A DNA stretch of 64,000 bases from Unio delphinus. Lineage: Eukaryota > Mollusca > Bivalvia > Unionida > Unionidae. The notes beneath the pieces are model-generated. The model ran no database searches. It was given only the letters and a program-made list of their open reading frames with translations, and was not told the DNA's origin. Made by a program: the position numbers and the translations under genes. The stretch lies in NCBI GenBank assembly GCA_029339505.1, contig JAQISU010000345.1:2731501-2795500 (forward strand), read 5' to 3'. Positions within the stretch are counted from its first letter, which is position 1; each line of letters opens with the position of its first letter. Below, piece after piece: positions 8,235 to 19,880 of this stretch.

Positions 8235-8585
8235 CATGGCATCGTATTTCAGCTTTTTCATGAAGTAGGATGATTCAAGACCTTGATATTGTGTGAACCA
8301 CACTGTTCCCGTGAAGCGATCCCCAGCGTCAAGCAGTAGAACATTATTTCTTTCTGCCCTTATTCGATTCACCATAGTAACATAACGCGCTACACCTCCC
8401 GTACATGCTCTTGCCGCGGTCTCTGTGATTGTACAATCTCCATAATATTTTCCCATTTCCTCATAGTGTGCATGAACATCGTTTGTGTGAAGAATTGTTA
8501 GCTCTAATCCACATCCGTATTTAGCTAATAATCCAAACATGATTAGAAGCAGATCATTTTTCACTTGGCCTCCCATTTCTTTCAT
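8235..8585 (-). CDS. NT5E: Ecto-5'-nucleotidase, first coding exon (left gene copy)
   Basis: 117 codons from an ATG at 8585. The N-terminus is a signal peptide-like stretch (LLLIMFGLLAKYG). It is followed by LTILHTNDVHAHYEE, holding the first metal ligands Asp and His, then CTGGVARYVTMVNRIR, LLLDAGDRFTGTVWF with the third metal-ligand Asp, and KLKYDAM at the exon end. The exon ends in phase 0 at a good GT donor (ATG|GTAAGAAT), exactly where vertebrate NT5E exon 1 ends. Secreted or GPI-anchored 5'-nucleotidases convert extracellular AMP to adenosine. The next exon should lie at lower coordinates, but none is found down to position 1. Exons 2-9 of a gene on the same strand lie far to the right, so this belongs to a second copy, a rearranged gene or a misordered assembly. 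A GTG five codons upstream is not used as the start. Confidence 0.93.
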
Positions 8586-8660
8586 ATTTCTTGCAGGCAC
8601 ACAGTTTTCCTAGCGAGACGACCGCGCGCTGTAAAATGAATGAAGTATAAAACTCTCCCC

Positions 8661-8670
8661 TTTATATGAT
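8661..8670 (-). promoter_or_regulatory. Candidate TATA box of the left 5'-nucleotidase gene
   Basis: The minus strand reads ATCATATAAAGGGG about 80 bp upstream of the start codon, followed 25-30 bp later by a CATTCATT stretch that could hold the initiator. Spacing is reasonable; no experimental support. Confidence 0.45.
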
Positions 8671-8689
8671 GCAAAGTATAGGCTGGTTT

Positions 8690-9327
8690 TCTATTCAAAG
8701 TGAATCTACGTATTCAAAAGTTAATGGCACTCAGAAAATGTTACGGTCTAGACGTGAACGAATAATCCAAGCGTGACTACATTGCTTCAACCTTTAATAA
8801 TCAGGCGACAGACTTGATGCATTTACTCTTTACTTACATTCTGGATAAACTTAACTATTTTCCCAAATATTTAGGCGTTTTTATCACTTGGAATCAACGG
8901 TCAACTTTCATAACTTTGATACAGTCAAACACCTTAAAACAGATTTATCTACGCCGTCGGGTAAATCGTACAGTTTATAGAGTGGCATCAAATACTCGAG
9001 CCTTGTAATGAAAAATGTCATTCTTCTAAAAGGTTGTATGTGCTAAAGTCACTTGACCACGTACAAGCCATGTCTGACGCGTCTACAATATTGAGACATC
9101 CGAAGGGTCTTTATGTTCATTAACAAATTTACGGTCACTAGCACATTTGTGGGCATTAACACATCGCAAAAATTATATAAACTGTGTTCAAGATTAACTA
9201 TAATGAAAACGAGGTCAAGCTGACACACACACACTCACAGACACACGGGATTTATTCCCCCATCTTCAGAATATATTTTGGATGTCTTCCATGATAGATC
9301 ACTTGGCCCTTTCATTTATGTGTGTGT

Positions 9328-9330
<3 letters not shown>
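8690..9330. other. Non-coding upstream region
   Basis: Upstream of the 5'-nucleotidase first exon. Nothing recognisable apart from a short CA/CACA-rich patch near 9220-9245. Confidence 0.5.

Positions 9331-9336
<6 letters not shown>

Positions 9337-9417
<81 letters not shown>
9337..9417. repeat. (AT)n microsatellite with short GT-rich shoulder
   Basis: A GTGTGTGT run passes directly into about 80 bp of AT dinucleotides. Confidence 0.98.
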
Positions 9418-9418
<1 letters not shown>

Positions 9419-10480
9419 TATGTGTGTTAATGTTCACGATTCTAGATTGAAATGTTCCTTTTAATGTTGTCGGTTTATCATTTGGGGTGAGGTCATTTAA
9501 AACATCCATCATGATGTTGCCTTTTGGGATAAAGTCATTGTAAACATTCATCATGATTTTTCATGCAACGAAGCCCTAAGTGGCTATAAAGATTGCCAAC
9601 ACGCATAGTAGTTTTATGGAGGCAACTGACAGAAATATTAATCAAAGGAAAAGAACAAATTGGCAGGCTGACCAAAGCAAATGGTCTACAGGTTTTTCAT
9701 CCTATTCAAAATAACTCTGAGAGACCAAAATGTCACATCCTAAAGGTGTGTGTTTTTTGATCATACTTGCTTATCATAATAACGGTAATTAATACGAGTA
9801 GAATAGAACGGTAATGTTAATTTGTTCTACCATGATCAGTGATATCTTGGTCTTTAATATTAATATCACTTATCGACAAACCCGGTAAAGTTCCAGAATT
9901 TTAACATACACACTATCAACATCGTTAGTTGCCAAAGATGAAATTATATTCAGATATTCCATGTTTATTCTGTAACATACTTAAGCATCCTTGGTGTTTG
10001 TGTGTAAGATTTGATTTATCATGACATGCTAGTGATGGACTCTGACAGCGTAAATGAAGTTGATGAATTTGTTAATGGAATGTTTAATGTAATTTGGATG
10101 AAGTCTCCGTCGACAAAGTCTGATAGATTATGTTCAGAGTGACAAACTTTCAAAAATAATTCATATCTGTTTTATCGTATGGCCCTTCTGTCGGGCGAAT
10201 TTGATGTTACTTGTTGGGGGATGTGAGATTGTGTTAGATGCATTATTTCTTTACAGGTTGAGAATTTCAAGTTAGGCATAGATTTTGTTTGGCTTCACAA
10301 ATATTATTTTAGAGTCCCTGACCTATATTGAATGCCTCCCTCCTCTGCGATGAAAATGTTTAATGGGGCTGTCGCAATGAAAGATGTATGCATCCTACTC
10401 TAAATGGTACATCACTGAAGCTGATAAGCAACTGGATGCACAAAGAGTATTATATCCAATACTACCTTTTTTACAAGCGG
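9418..10480. other. Non-coding DNA
   Basis: A duplicated motif with the shared segment ACATTCATCATGAT/ACATCCATCATGATG lies near 9500-9555. Otherwise nothing recognisable. Confidence 0.5.
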
Positions 10481-10712
10481 CCCCGAGTGGCCGAGTGGTC
10501 TAAAGCGCTCTCCGTTACGGATCACTGCCATCTTACCTCTATCTGTGTGGGTTCGGCCAATGTGGATACGTGAGAAAGATAGCCAGTAGCTTCTCGTAGG
10601 TCAGTGGTTCTTTCTGGGGGTTTTCCCGGGTTCTTCCTCCTCCATTTATACTGGCCGTCATGTATGGTCTATCGCGTACTGAAAAATGAAGTTAAACACT
10701 ACAACAACAAAC
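10481..10712 (+). mobile_element. tRNA-derived SINE, family A, copy 2 (best head)
   Basis: It begins with a tRNA-Leu/Ser-like box A region (GCCCCGAGTGGCCGAGTGG, then TCTAAAGCGCTCTCC) and a partial box B (GTGGGTTCGG). It continues with the family core and ends in GTTAAACACTACAACAACAAA. A short stretch after box B is missing relative to copy 1. Confidence 0.85.
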
Positions 10713-10957
10713 CTTTATTACACCACTGATCACTGCTGCTTTAATTCCCGTTGGCATTACGACAGCCTCAGAGGTATTCCAGAGATGTTGCCTGGCCATG
10801 AATGAAGGGGAAAGGTGAGGGAATTGTCGATAATACACTCATTTATGGCAGGACGTGAAAGATGTTCAATTTGGAAAATATCGATAAGATATAATTGGTT
10901 TCTAGGTCAACAAAGAAAAATGCGGATTTTGAAATAAACTGATAACATTTTTTTTAT

Positions 10958-11112
10958 GATTTTAACGTATGTTTAACGATTTTTCAGTCATATCGATACG
11001 ATGTCTGCAGTGAGGCAGTTTCTCGTGATGTCTCGCACTGAAGCATCATACCTCAGACATGTAGCATGATGTCCCACCCAGTCACATTATCCTGACACCA
11101 GGCCGACCAGAC
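10958..11112 (-). mobile_element. tRNA-derived SINE, family B, 3' fragment
   Basis: The reverse complement reads CTGGTCGGCCTGGTGTCAGG...GACATCATGCTACATGTC...GACTGAAAAATCGTTAAA. It matches the body and tail of the copy at 33.03 kb, with an extra ~30-bp block shared with the fragment at 19.79 kb. The tRNA head is absent. Confidence 0.7.
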
Positions 11113-11114
11113 AT

Positions 11115-11655
11115 TTTCAAGTCGACACCAATCCTGACATTACAAATTTTGTTCAGGACTTGTACTATAGACTGTTTGGTTGATCTCTACAACTATTTTC
11201 AACACAAAACCCATTCCATGTGCAATCTTTAGTCCAAGTAAATTTTTACCATGTGATCCAGTGATAAAAATACTCTAAACTGGTAATATACTTCTTTTAA
11301 AATGCCATAACAGTGTATCCACACTTATTCAGTTTATTTCTTGGTTAATGAGAATATATATTCAAAATACGAATGTAAAAAATCCGATTGAAAAATTTTA
11401 AGTAATAACTGCATGGGAGCCGATCTAATATCGCATTTGCACCTGTTTGCGATAATAACCGAACGCAACTGCCGACCACTTCCGGTATTTAGTGAAAACA
11501 CATTATGAACACTTGTTGTAAACAATGGCAGAGTCGGTATCGTCACATTATTAAAAAGTCTTCAGAAACTCAACACGAAAGTTGCGATTTTGAAGGAAGT
11601 GAATTGTCACTGTCCTGCGGGTCTTAGCCATTCGTAGATGGTGATTTAATAAGCT
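11115..11655. other. Non-coding; decayed 5' region of the P2RX7-like gene
   Basis: An ATG-led stretch at 11525 (MAESVSSHY then stop) and an out-of-frame acidic stretch at 11560-11625 may be remains of the first exon's beginning. Earlier sequence is not recognisable. Confidence 0.4.
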
Positions 11656-11659
11656 CAGA

Positions 11660-12924
11660 ATATTATGATAATGGTGTACAAGTGGCTGCCGGCACCCAAA
11701 TTAATCCGAACCAGTTTGAACCCTATGTTTCCAATACCGACGAATCCGAAGCTGCATATGAAGATTACGAAGAAGAAAGACGAGATAGATTGACGGACAG
11801 TTCATGGAAATTGTTTTTGAATATGTCTACGGACTAAGTTACCATAAATATATGTATCTGACGATATTTGCAGTAGTGTTCCACAGTATCATATTCGTTT
11901 ACAAATGAATGTTTCTCACCTGTAATAAAGGATGTAAAAGTGTATTGCATTTCATGGCTGGAGACGTATTTATACATTGATAAGTAAAAGGTACATTGGA
12001 TAAAATGTTGTAAGCTTCGAAAACCCGTGAAAAAATTGATACAATTTAGAAGTACTTAAGATTCATAGGAGAGGACGTCCTCTTTTGCACAACTGTTGAA
12101 ATAGGCATGATATTTACTGATACATGGTAGCAAAATTGAATTCATATTTTGTACACTGTATTATAAGTTAAAATTTCTAATTTCTTTATAGTATGCAAAT
12201 AGTGTATGTTATAAACTATGAAATAAACCCTTTTTTATGTGGTAGTCATCTACTTGCAACTTTTATTTTCTTTCATGTCTAATTTAATTTTACAGGGCTG
12301 TACTAAATGTTTTACCTGTTCCTGACATTAGTCAGTTTGCGTCATTGTACTGTGATGTTGATGTGTTCATAAATATAGGAATAAATTTGATAAGCACAGC
12401 ACAATACATTAAAGAAAACTCTAATTTTAGGTGTATGTGTGGACATTGTTTGGTAATGACCACAGCAAGGGAATGTGTATATTGTTGTGACGTAGAGAAG
12501 GTCAAAAGTGTCTGCAATGAATACCAGGCATACAATGTATAACACACCATCCATTGTTCAGTCCAGTTTGTCTCGACATCCATGCTTTAATAGTAGTATA
12601 CTACCAGTATAGACAACAATATGGAGAACGTCCAGAACAAGAAAATGAGTAAGTAAAATGTCTGAGTAATTTTTCATGCTCTTTTTTTGTTTTCATGATC
12701 TATGCATGACAGCATAGTATTGGGATTATTAATACAGAAAATAAATAAAGCACTTTTTCCAGTCATTTTATGCCACCTTCATTGCTTGAACCCCTCTTTT
12801 TGAGGCCTACACCGTCTAACCTTTATACCACAGTGATACTGATAAGACATGCCCGAAGAAAACAACCACATATACATGTTCAAATATTGTTTTATTTCAG
12901 TTTTTGTGTCAGAAAAAAAAATGG

Positions 12925-13004
<80 letters not shown>

Positions 13005-13330
13005 GCACAGATTATTTTGGAATCATATAACTTTATTGGTATAAAAAAAAACGATAAATCACATTGGATCAATAACAATATCTACTAAAAATTTTGATTT
13101 CCTAATTTGATCTAATCCACAAAGCATAATTTATCTCAACTTAGTTTTCAAATTATTATTTCAGAAGACATCTGTATACAGCATATAGACAATTTGTTTG
13201 GTGATGTTGGCACTTCTTGGGCAAGGAAGTGAGGGTTATCATTCCATCATGTGCTGTTCACAGGATCCGCACTGCCTTTCCTGATCAAAACCTGAACTAC
13301 GCATGCTATCATGAGGTTGACAGCGATTAA
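11660..13330 (+). pseudogene. Decayed P2RX7-C-like (zinc-binding) gene, three exons
   Basis: Three blocks match the domain found at the P2X7 C-terminus and in many mollusc and cnidarian single-domain proteins. Block 1 (about 11660-11811) encodes INPNQFEPYVS...DESE and an acidic stretch ending RLTDSSW. Block 2 (12431-12648; TTTTAG acceptor, GTAAGT donor) encodes CMCGHC...ECVYCC, the Cys-rich zinc site, then CITHHPLF...VCLDIHAL...YYQYRQQYG after a one-base frame change near 12530. Block 3 (13165-13330; ATTTCAG acceptor) encodes RHLYTAYRQFV, then WHFLGKEVRVIIPSCAVHRIR. An in-frame TGA at 13202-13204 lies in the usually Trp-containing segment. No clean donor follows block 1. The gene is therefore probably dead. 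It is tail-to-tail with the THAP-type gene. The family's molecular role outside P2X7 is poorly known. Confidence 0.75.
12926..13000. repeat. (AT)n microsatellite in P2RX7-like intron 2
   Basis: About 75 bp of AT dinucleotides between the second and third exon-like blocks. Confidence 0.98.
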
Positions 13331-13768
13331 ACCTTCTAAGAAGATTTTGAGTAGCAATATCCTTATCAGGCTTCTCATACAGACTACACATAGGTGGTGG
13401 TACATCTACCCAAAGTTTGACTCTTTCGTCATTTACCGGTCCTATTCTGAATGCTGTTTTTATCAGACTTTCAACATAATCTGTAAATTAAAGAAAATTG
13501 AATATGCATTGTATTGTACAAACCAAAAACTGCAACTTTGTGTTGAAGTTAATACATAAATTAAAAGTATTTGTCTTTACAATTGTTTGCATATTTTTAT
13601 TATTTTACCATAGGGCGAAATCTTGATCTTTAAAATTAAAGGAGTGTCAACTTTAACAAATATTTTGCCTTTACTGTTTGAATTTAATATATATATAAAT
13701 AATATAAGTACTTACACTTGGTATAACAGAATTTAGATAGTGATATATTCCTTTCTGTTCATTAATTA

Positions 13769-15612
13769 CTAATGCATATTCTTCCTATATGTTGAGTCAG
13801 CTAGGAATTTCCTGACAGTGTATTCTCCATTCTTGTACTTCGGATACGCTATTTTATATCTGGCCCTCCTATTCTTAGTGCTCGCTTGCTCTCTTTGGCT
13901 ATTTTCATTAAAATGCAATGCAGCTAGCCAAAGCCTATTTCAAAGTAATTAAAGATGCAAAATACAATACATAATTTTATCAAAAACCAAATACTTTATT
14001 TGCAAACATTCCAAAACACTAAAAACTGTTATACAATGTTACATTGCAAAATATCAAAAAATCAGATCTTGATATCTATGATTTAATTTGAAGATGGATA
14101 TATTGGACTATATATAAAACACTGCAAAACCTGAAACAGTATTTTTGTGTGTGCAATAATGTAAGATTTACCTTGAAAGCACTCCATGATAAGAGAAACC
14201 AATCATCTTTGGTGCAAAATGATTGATTACAGAGTGGTATCCCTCCAGTGCTGAAGTTTGTTGTCCAGATGACAGAATTGGCACAACTTTTCTCATTTGC
14301 CTGCTGGTCACAATCTCTTCAAGCTTTTAAAATACTTTAGATATTATAAGTTATAAAATATATTCATCTTAGCTTGGTTTTACGCTATCTTACATGAAAA
14401 TTAAAATGTGCACTAAAAAAAATATGTCTAAATTCAATAAATTACAAGACCAGTAAAGTTAGTGAGTCACATGCCTATATGACATGTACTCCATAAGACC
14501 CCAATGTGCTTTTGCATACCAAATATCATGTTTTTTTTTAAATGTACTGTCATCTACATTGGGAGTTTAAATATTGTGTTTCCATTACAAAGATAATTTT
14601 GAGGTATACAATATTGTAAAATTTCTACTCCATTTCGTTGTTGTTGTTGTTGTTCTAGTGTTAAACGCCATTTTGCAGCACAATGTAGGCGATACATGGC
14701 AGCCAGTATAACTGTTGGAGGAAGAACCCTGGAAAACCCTGGGAAGAACCACCGACATTCCATTTTGTTTTGTAGATTTTTATTAATTGGGGATGGGAAT
14801 AAACCTCATCATGTTTGTAAATATCTATATTTAATCTGATGCACACATTAGTCTGACAATGAAATATATATGTAGGCCTTCTAAATCAACCAGCAGAAAG
14901 ATTTCTCTATTCAAATGGTCAAAATTGAAGGCATCATAAAAATTGAGACAATATGTATCAAATGTTTATATTATATTTATCAAATGTTTACATCTCAGTT
15001 CTTAACTGATTGGATGTTTTCTGAATTATTTTGGAAATTATGAAAACGTTCTACAGGGTACAAATGGAAATGATTTGGTGACTGATCGATTTGTTGAATA
15101 TCATAGATATAATAATATGGTACTTGTCATTTAAAACTCACCATTGCTGCTTCTCTTTAAACAGCCCCTTCTTATTTTCTTTGGCGGTGACACTTGACAA
15201 GTAACTTCTTCTGATGGTGACAATATTTGAAATCTACACAGCTAATGCTTAAATGTTGAAGGTTATGATACCTTCGTTTACCTTGGTTTGGTTGTCTGTT
15301 TCCTCCACACAGACATCATCATCATTGAGTTTGACTTTCTTTGGTGCCCTACACATATGCTCAACCTCAAATTTATACGTAAAAGGGAAGCATTCGGGTG
15401 TGAAATGAAAGGAGCAGACGGCAGAAAACTCAGTCGGACTATCCCAGTTTGCTCTTTTGATTTTTTACAAAGTCTGTCCACCTACGACGAAGTGATTGGT
15501 CCTTCGGGAAGGAATGCATGGAAAACCCATCAGCATTTGCATTCCCACAATTTGCTACAACACACCTGACCCCGCTGCCCTTGCTTGTACCTCCACGATG
15601 TGCTTTTGGCAT
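13769..15612 (-). pseudogene. THAP-domain gene, multi-exon, frameshifted
   Basis: Exon 1 (15282-15612) starts at an ATG and encodes a THAP zinc finger: CVVANC, then GFSMHSFPKD, RRRWTDFV, a one-base frame change near 15445-15460, then WDSPTEFSAVCSFHF and PECF, ending at an AAG|GTAAAC donor. A probable middle exon ends at 15142 with AATG|GTGAGT and encodes a basic SPPKKIRR segment. Exon 14172-14323 encodes SSGQQTSALEGYHSVINHFA, with donor AAG|GTAAAT. Exon 13769-13934 continues in phase with RLWLAALHFNENSQREQAS and IAYPKYKNGEYTVRKF, then stops. The HQTSS/LEGFHSVINHFAPK-type block occurs in uncharacterised mollusc proteins. THAP domains bind DNA and are frequent in P-element-type transposases and genes derived from them. 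Phases between the middle exon and 14323 do not match, so one or more exons are lost or unseen. Confidence 0.72.
14634..14757 (-). mobile_element. SINE family A, 3' fragment
   Basis: (TTG)n-like tail followed by GTTAAACGCCATTTTGCAGC and the GGAGGAAGAACC block: the reverse complement of the family A tail and core. It sits inside an intron of the THAP-type gene. Confidence 0.75.
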
Positions 15613-16960
15613 GATTAGGATGATAAAATAACTAATATGGAACGGAAAACGTGCATTGTTTATGTTTCGATAGAAACGGAAGTAAGGCGTGTGTTCATAA
15701 TGTGACGTCAGACGATCTCTACACTCCGGAAATTACCGAGCGATAAAATCGGTCCGATGTGTAATATTTTCGAAAACACACCTGAGCATATTTCTCACTT
15801 ATTATGGAGAATTTTTCCATCGGGTTTGTTTATACCGTTTCCAGATTTTATTTTCTATTCAAATAATACTGAATTTGATTTACGTTATCTACACTGGTAT
15901 GGCACTTTAAGCGTACTAAATGATACGTTTGCTTCAGTGTCTATTTTGAAATAAACTGAGAACTGACGCGTTTTCAAAACCACGCGCCATGCCTCATTGA
16001 GTTTATTTACTATCTATTAGAGGACTGACGGCATCCTGGGCCAGGAAGAACGCTTCTTGGTAGTCGGAATAATTTTTAGCAGGATTTTCATTTAATGTAA
16101 TTCGTTAACTCTCCTTGAGCGACAGACAATGTCAAAGTGGTGAGGCTTATTACAACTTCTGCATCGTTTAATCTCAGTGTTACCACAGAACGTGGTGAAT
16201 TTAATGTCATTGTATTATATATGAACAAACATTATTCTGGTTTTGCTTCAAAATAGGGAATTTGGTTTACCCGTTGCTGCACGAATAAAAAGATTGCAGT
16301 GCGAAACCCGATTAACTTAAGCTCTTTAGTGGTGGATTTCACCATAACCAGAGTACCTACTAGGTCAAATCTTATTATAGTATCACGATACAGCGGACTG
16401 TGTTAGCCGATGTCTACTTTATTGGAACAATAATAATTCTGTATTATTATCCGTTGAACGTGATAGTTTTGTTTTATATATTGGAAATTTCTTCTAGATT
16501 TTACAGATAGTGAACCTTATGTAACATAACACCATACTATCAGAGAGATTTTTATATGTTTCAGGTTATCCATTTATAGAACTGGACAGACAAATCCAGT
16601 ACAGTTATAAGCTGCAAACATTGAACGACACGCATTGTTTGCAGTTCTCATAATGTAGTAAGACTATTCTTGTCGGGCAAAAGTCACGATAGTGTTTATT
16701 ATAGTAATTATCTTGCAAGAAGCCATGTCCTATATAAACGCAGGTGTAACGTATTTCGTTGCATTCGCTCTCACCCGTGTGTCTCATATACAACACGGCT
16801 CGGTCATTATAACTATTTTAGCGGTGAATTTGGTGGATAGTCGTAGAACTTTGTGGGGTTTCGTGTAACACATATCATACTGTCGATGGCGACATTGAGT
16901 CGGAGGGCGGTATTTGCTTACTCAAAGCGAGGGACCACAGATTGGAAACTAAAAACACAT
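15613..16960. other. Non-coding; upstream of the THAP-type gene
   Basis: It includes the sequence GTGTTCATAATGT (15690-15702), inverted relative to ACATTATGAACAC near 11500. Otherwise no gene, exon or repeat is recognised. Confidence 0.5.
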
Positions 16961-16961
16961 G

Positions 16962-17145
16962 ATTGTTGTTGTGGGGTTTAACCCTATTTTTCAGCACAAT
17001 ATACGCTATATATGGCTGCCAGTATTAGTGGTGGAGGAAGAACCCGGGAAAACTCCCGGAAAGAACCACCGACCCACGAGAAGCTAATGGCATGCTTTCT
17101 CACATATCGACATTGGCCGAATCTGACACTCGAACTCACGGAGAC
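16962..17145 (-). mobile_element. SINE family A, copy lacking most of the head
   Basis: The complement of the family tail (TTGTTGTTGTGGGGTTTAAC), then the AGCACAATATACGC core, the GGAGGAAGAACCCGGGAAAA block and the CGAACTCACGGAGACTAC box-B remnant. Confidence 0.8.
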
Positions 17146-17149
17146 TACA

Positions 17150-17810
17150 TGTTTATATAATGCCTCCTAAGAGTTTAATGTTTACTCTGTCTATGAAACA
17201 TATCATTACTTCTTAACAAGATTATGTCCCTATCGTTTAATCATAGTTTGATGTCTCAATTTTCTAAACTGCAAGACAAAGGATTAAAAACATTTTCAAG
17301 CGAAATCGAATGAAATGACTTCAGGCTAGATAAGACGGGTACAAGAAGGACAACTGTTGTAAACAATTGATACCATAATTTAACTTGAAATGTTATTTCA
17401 AAGCTCGTTGTAAATTATCAGCTCCAACAAATTATCAGCTCCAACAAAAGAGAAATGCTTCACAAAATTGGTTTCGAATAATTCTGAAAGAAACTCTGGT
17501 TAGCTCTTCAAAGCTCCCACAATATAATATCCTACGTCTGCCAATGAACACCAACATCTCCTCGCCAAATAATTTAGACATGCACTACCTTGCAAGAGTT
17601 TATATCCTCTTATCTGTTCAACCCTCAGAGATTCCGGCTATCTAAAGCCCAAAGGCTAAAAAAAAAAAAAAACAGTTCTAGAAACACTTTAGCATGCATG
17701 TAACCCTGATAAAAGCGTTTTAATTTGAACACGTTTTCCAACCAAAATAATGTAGCTAGTGAATAATTCTCAAAGCAGAAAATCTTTGACTAACCGGTTG
17801 AGGTTCATGG
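17150..17810. other. Non-coding DNA
   Basis: A short direct duplication of TTATCAGCTCCAACAAA occurs at about 17410-17450. No gene is seen. Confidence 0.5.
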
Positions 17811-17812
17811 AA

Positions 17813-18327
17813 GACTAAGTATAAGTAAAACTAAGACTAAGTATAAGTAAAACACGGTATTGTATAAGTATAAGTAAAACACGGTATTGTATAAGTATAA
17901 GTAAAACACGGTATTGTATAAGTATAAGTAAAACACGGTATTGTATAAGTATAAGTAAAACACGGTATAAGTAAAACACGGTATTGTATAAGTATAAGTA
18001 AAACACGGTATTGTATAAGTATAAGTAAAACACGGTATTGTATAAGTATAAGTAAAACACGGTATTGTATAAGTATAAGTAAAACACGGTATTGTATAAG
18101 TATAAGTAAAACACGGTATTGTATAAGTATAAGTAAAACACGGTATTGTATAAGTATAAGTAAAACACGGTATTGTATAAGTATAAGTAAAACACGGTAT
18201 TATATAAGTATAAGTAAAACACGGTATTGTATAAGCATAAGTAAAACACGGTATAAGTAAAACACGGTATTGTATAAGTATAAGTAAAACACGGTATTGT
18301 ATAAGTATAAGTAAAACACGGTATTGA
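17813..18327. repeat. 27-bp minisatellite
   Basis: About 18 near-identical units containing GTATAAGTATAAGTAAAAC and ACGGTATT. A few are shortened to ACGGTATAAGTAAAAC. The unit length is divisible by three, which leaves long spurious open frames on the minus strand. Confidence 0.97.
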
Positions 18328-18499
18328 GATTACACTTTACAAAATATAAGGAATTTAGCATCCAAATATCGACGCGTATGAACATTTGAAAGTAGAACCA
18401 ACTTGGCGATTTTTTAAAAAAATAATCTGGTCACTAAACCACCTACCGCTATCCCCCATTTAGCGAGGCAGCTGTTAGTACCATTTTTGTAAGTCTTTG

Positions 18500-18710
18500 A
18501 AATGATTCGGACGGGGTTCGAACCTACGACCTACAGCGTCCGCCTCGGAAACGGGAGGTCGTGGGTTCTAACCTCGGCCAAATCATACCAAAGACTTCCA
18601 AAAATAGTAAAACAGCTGCTTCGCTTGGCGCTCAGCAATAAGAGATTAGTGTTAGGACTGGTCAGCCTGGTCATCAGCATAATGTTAATGGGTGGGACTG
18701 TCGCAGAATT
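18500..18710 (+). mobile_element. tRNA-derived SINE, family B, copy with decayed head
   Basis: It carries GGTCGTGGGTTCTAACCTCG (box B-like), then ATCATACCAAAGACTTCCAA, CTTGGCGCTCAGCAATAAGAG and GTTAGGACTGGTCAGCCTGG, all aligned with the copy at 33.03 kb. Part of the head occurs inverted just before. Confidence 0.75.
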
Positions 18711-19785
18711 GAAACCGATACTAACATTTACATATTGAAAATAAACCAATAATATTATATCTATCTGATATACAGCTTCAAGAAACCTCAGTTTCAAATA
18801 ATAGTACACACTAAGATGTTCACATAATTTCACGTATAGACTAGGCTTGAGATTCAAACAATCTCAAGTTTTCAAATACGTTTCAAATGTTCTGCACTGT
18901 CAGTAAGATTCACAAATCTCCTGGAATTCAACTAAGATTGAAATTAATCTCATGTAAATACAAATATACCAATTTAAACAACAATTGGAACAAACATATG
19001 CTTCTTGACCCTTGTACAGTCACACGATTCATATACCGATAAACCGCACAGTTTCAACACTTCCCTCGGGTTGGCCCACTCTCTTGTATCGGCCGCTCGC
19101 ACCCTTCATGGATCCACTAAATGTACAGTCAGCCATACGTATACACACGTACAGACAGCATACATCACCCTTGTATTAGCTACGTCTACAGTCGTGGCTC
19201 CACCACATGTACAGACATACGCACATACATATAGACATCTAGATAGCTCTACTCGTTAGCTAAACTCATCAGTCTCGTTACACCCGTTAGACTCGTTAGA
19301 CTTGTTAGCCTCGTTAGACTCGTTAGCAATAAATAAAATCAGACTGATAATATTAATGAGTTCTGGAAAGTACTAATACATTAAACTCTTAATAGCAACT
19401 TGAAATTCACAGTTCACAACGTTTCAAATCTGCGTTGTAATAAACGAATCATTACACGATATGACAATACAAACTCAATAAACTTCGCATATCATATAAA
19501 ATATAAATTTAACACTCACCCCTATGGCTATAGAAATACCACGTGTGCTCTCCTCAACCGATACAAAGTGACCAGTGTCGGTTATACATTAATCGTGCTT
19601 AAATTCATATCGTGATTATAATGTCCGTAGCCGCAAGTAGTTTACGGCGAGGCATTTGTTGGTTCCGTCGCTTGTCTTGAAAAACGCCTGTTCACCCTAG
19701 ATAACGTGGTACGCATGCACAACAAAAATAGTCAAATATTTCTCAGGCATAACAAAAGTTTTTTTTTTTCTTCTTCTAATTCTGT
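18711..19785. other. Non-coding DNA with a CTCGTTAGA-rich patch
   Basis: At 19245-19330 a short 9-12 bp motif (ACTCGTTAG) repeats about eight times. The C-rich stretch at 19000-19250 may be a mobile-element fragment of unknown type. No gene is seen. Confidence 0.5.
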
Positions 19786-19786
19786 G

Positions 19787-19880
19787 ACAGGGACATCATG
19801 CTACATGTCTGCGGCATGATGCCCAAGTGCTAGATATCTCTGTAAACTGCCATACTGCATTTTTCAATAGAAATAAAAGT
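19787..19880 (+). mobile_element. SINE family B, internal fragment
   Basis: GGGACATCATGCTACATGTC, a GGCATGATG block and AGATATCTCTGTAAACTGCC match the extended variant seen inverted at 10.96-11.11 kb. Confidence 0.6.

Noticed and set aside
9282..9554. Tyr-Ile repeat proteins at (AT)n arrays
   Set aside because: Translation of AT dinucleotides; the same applies at 12.9, 30.7, 43.4 and 50.8 kb.
10481..10560. tRNA gene
   Set aside because: Box A and B are present, but no complete cloverleaf can be formed and the sequence continues into a SINE body.
17815..18385. 144-codon Tyr/Leu-rich frame
   Set aside because: Product of the 27-bp repeat.
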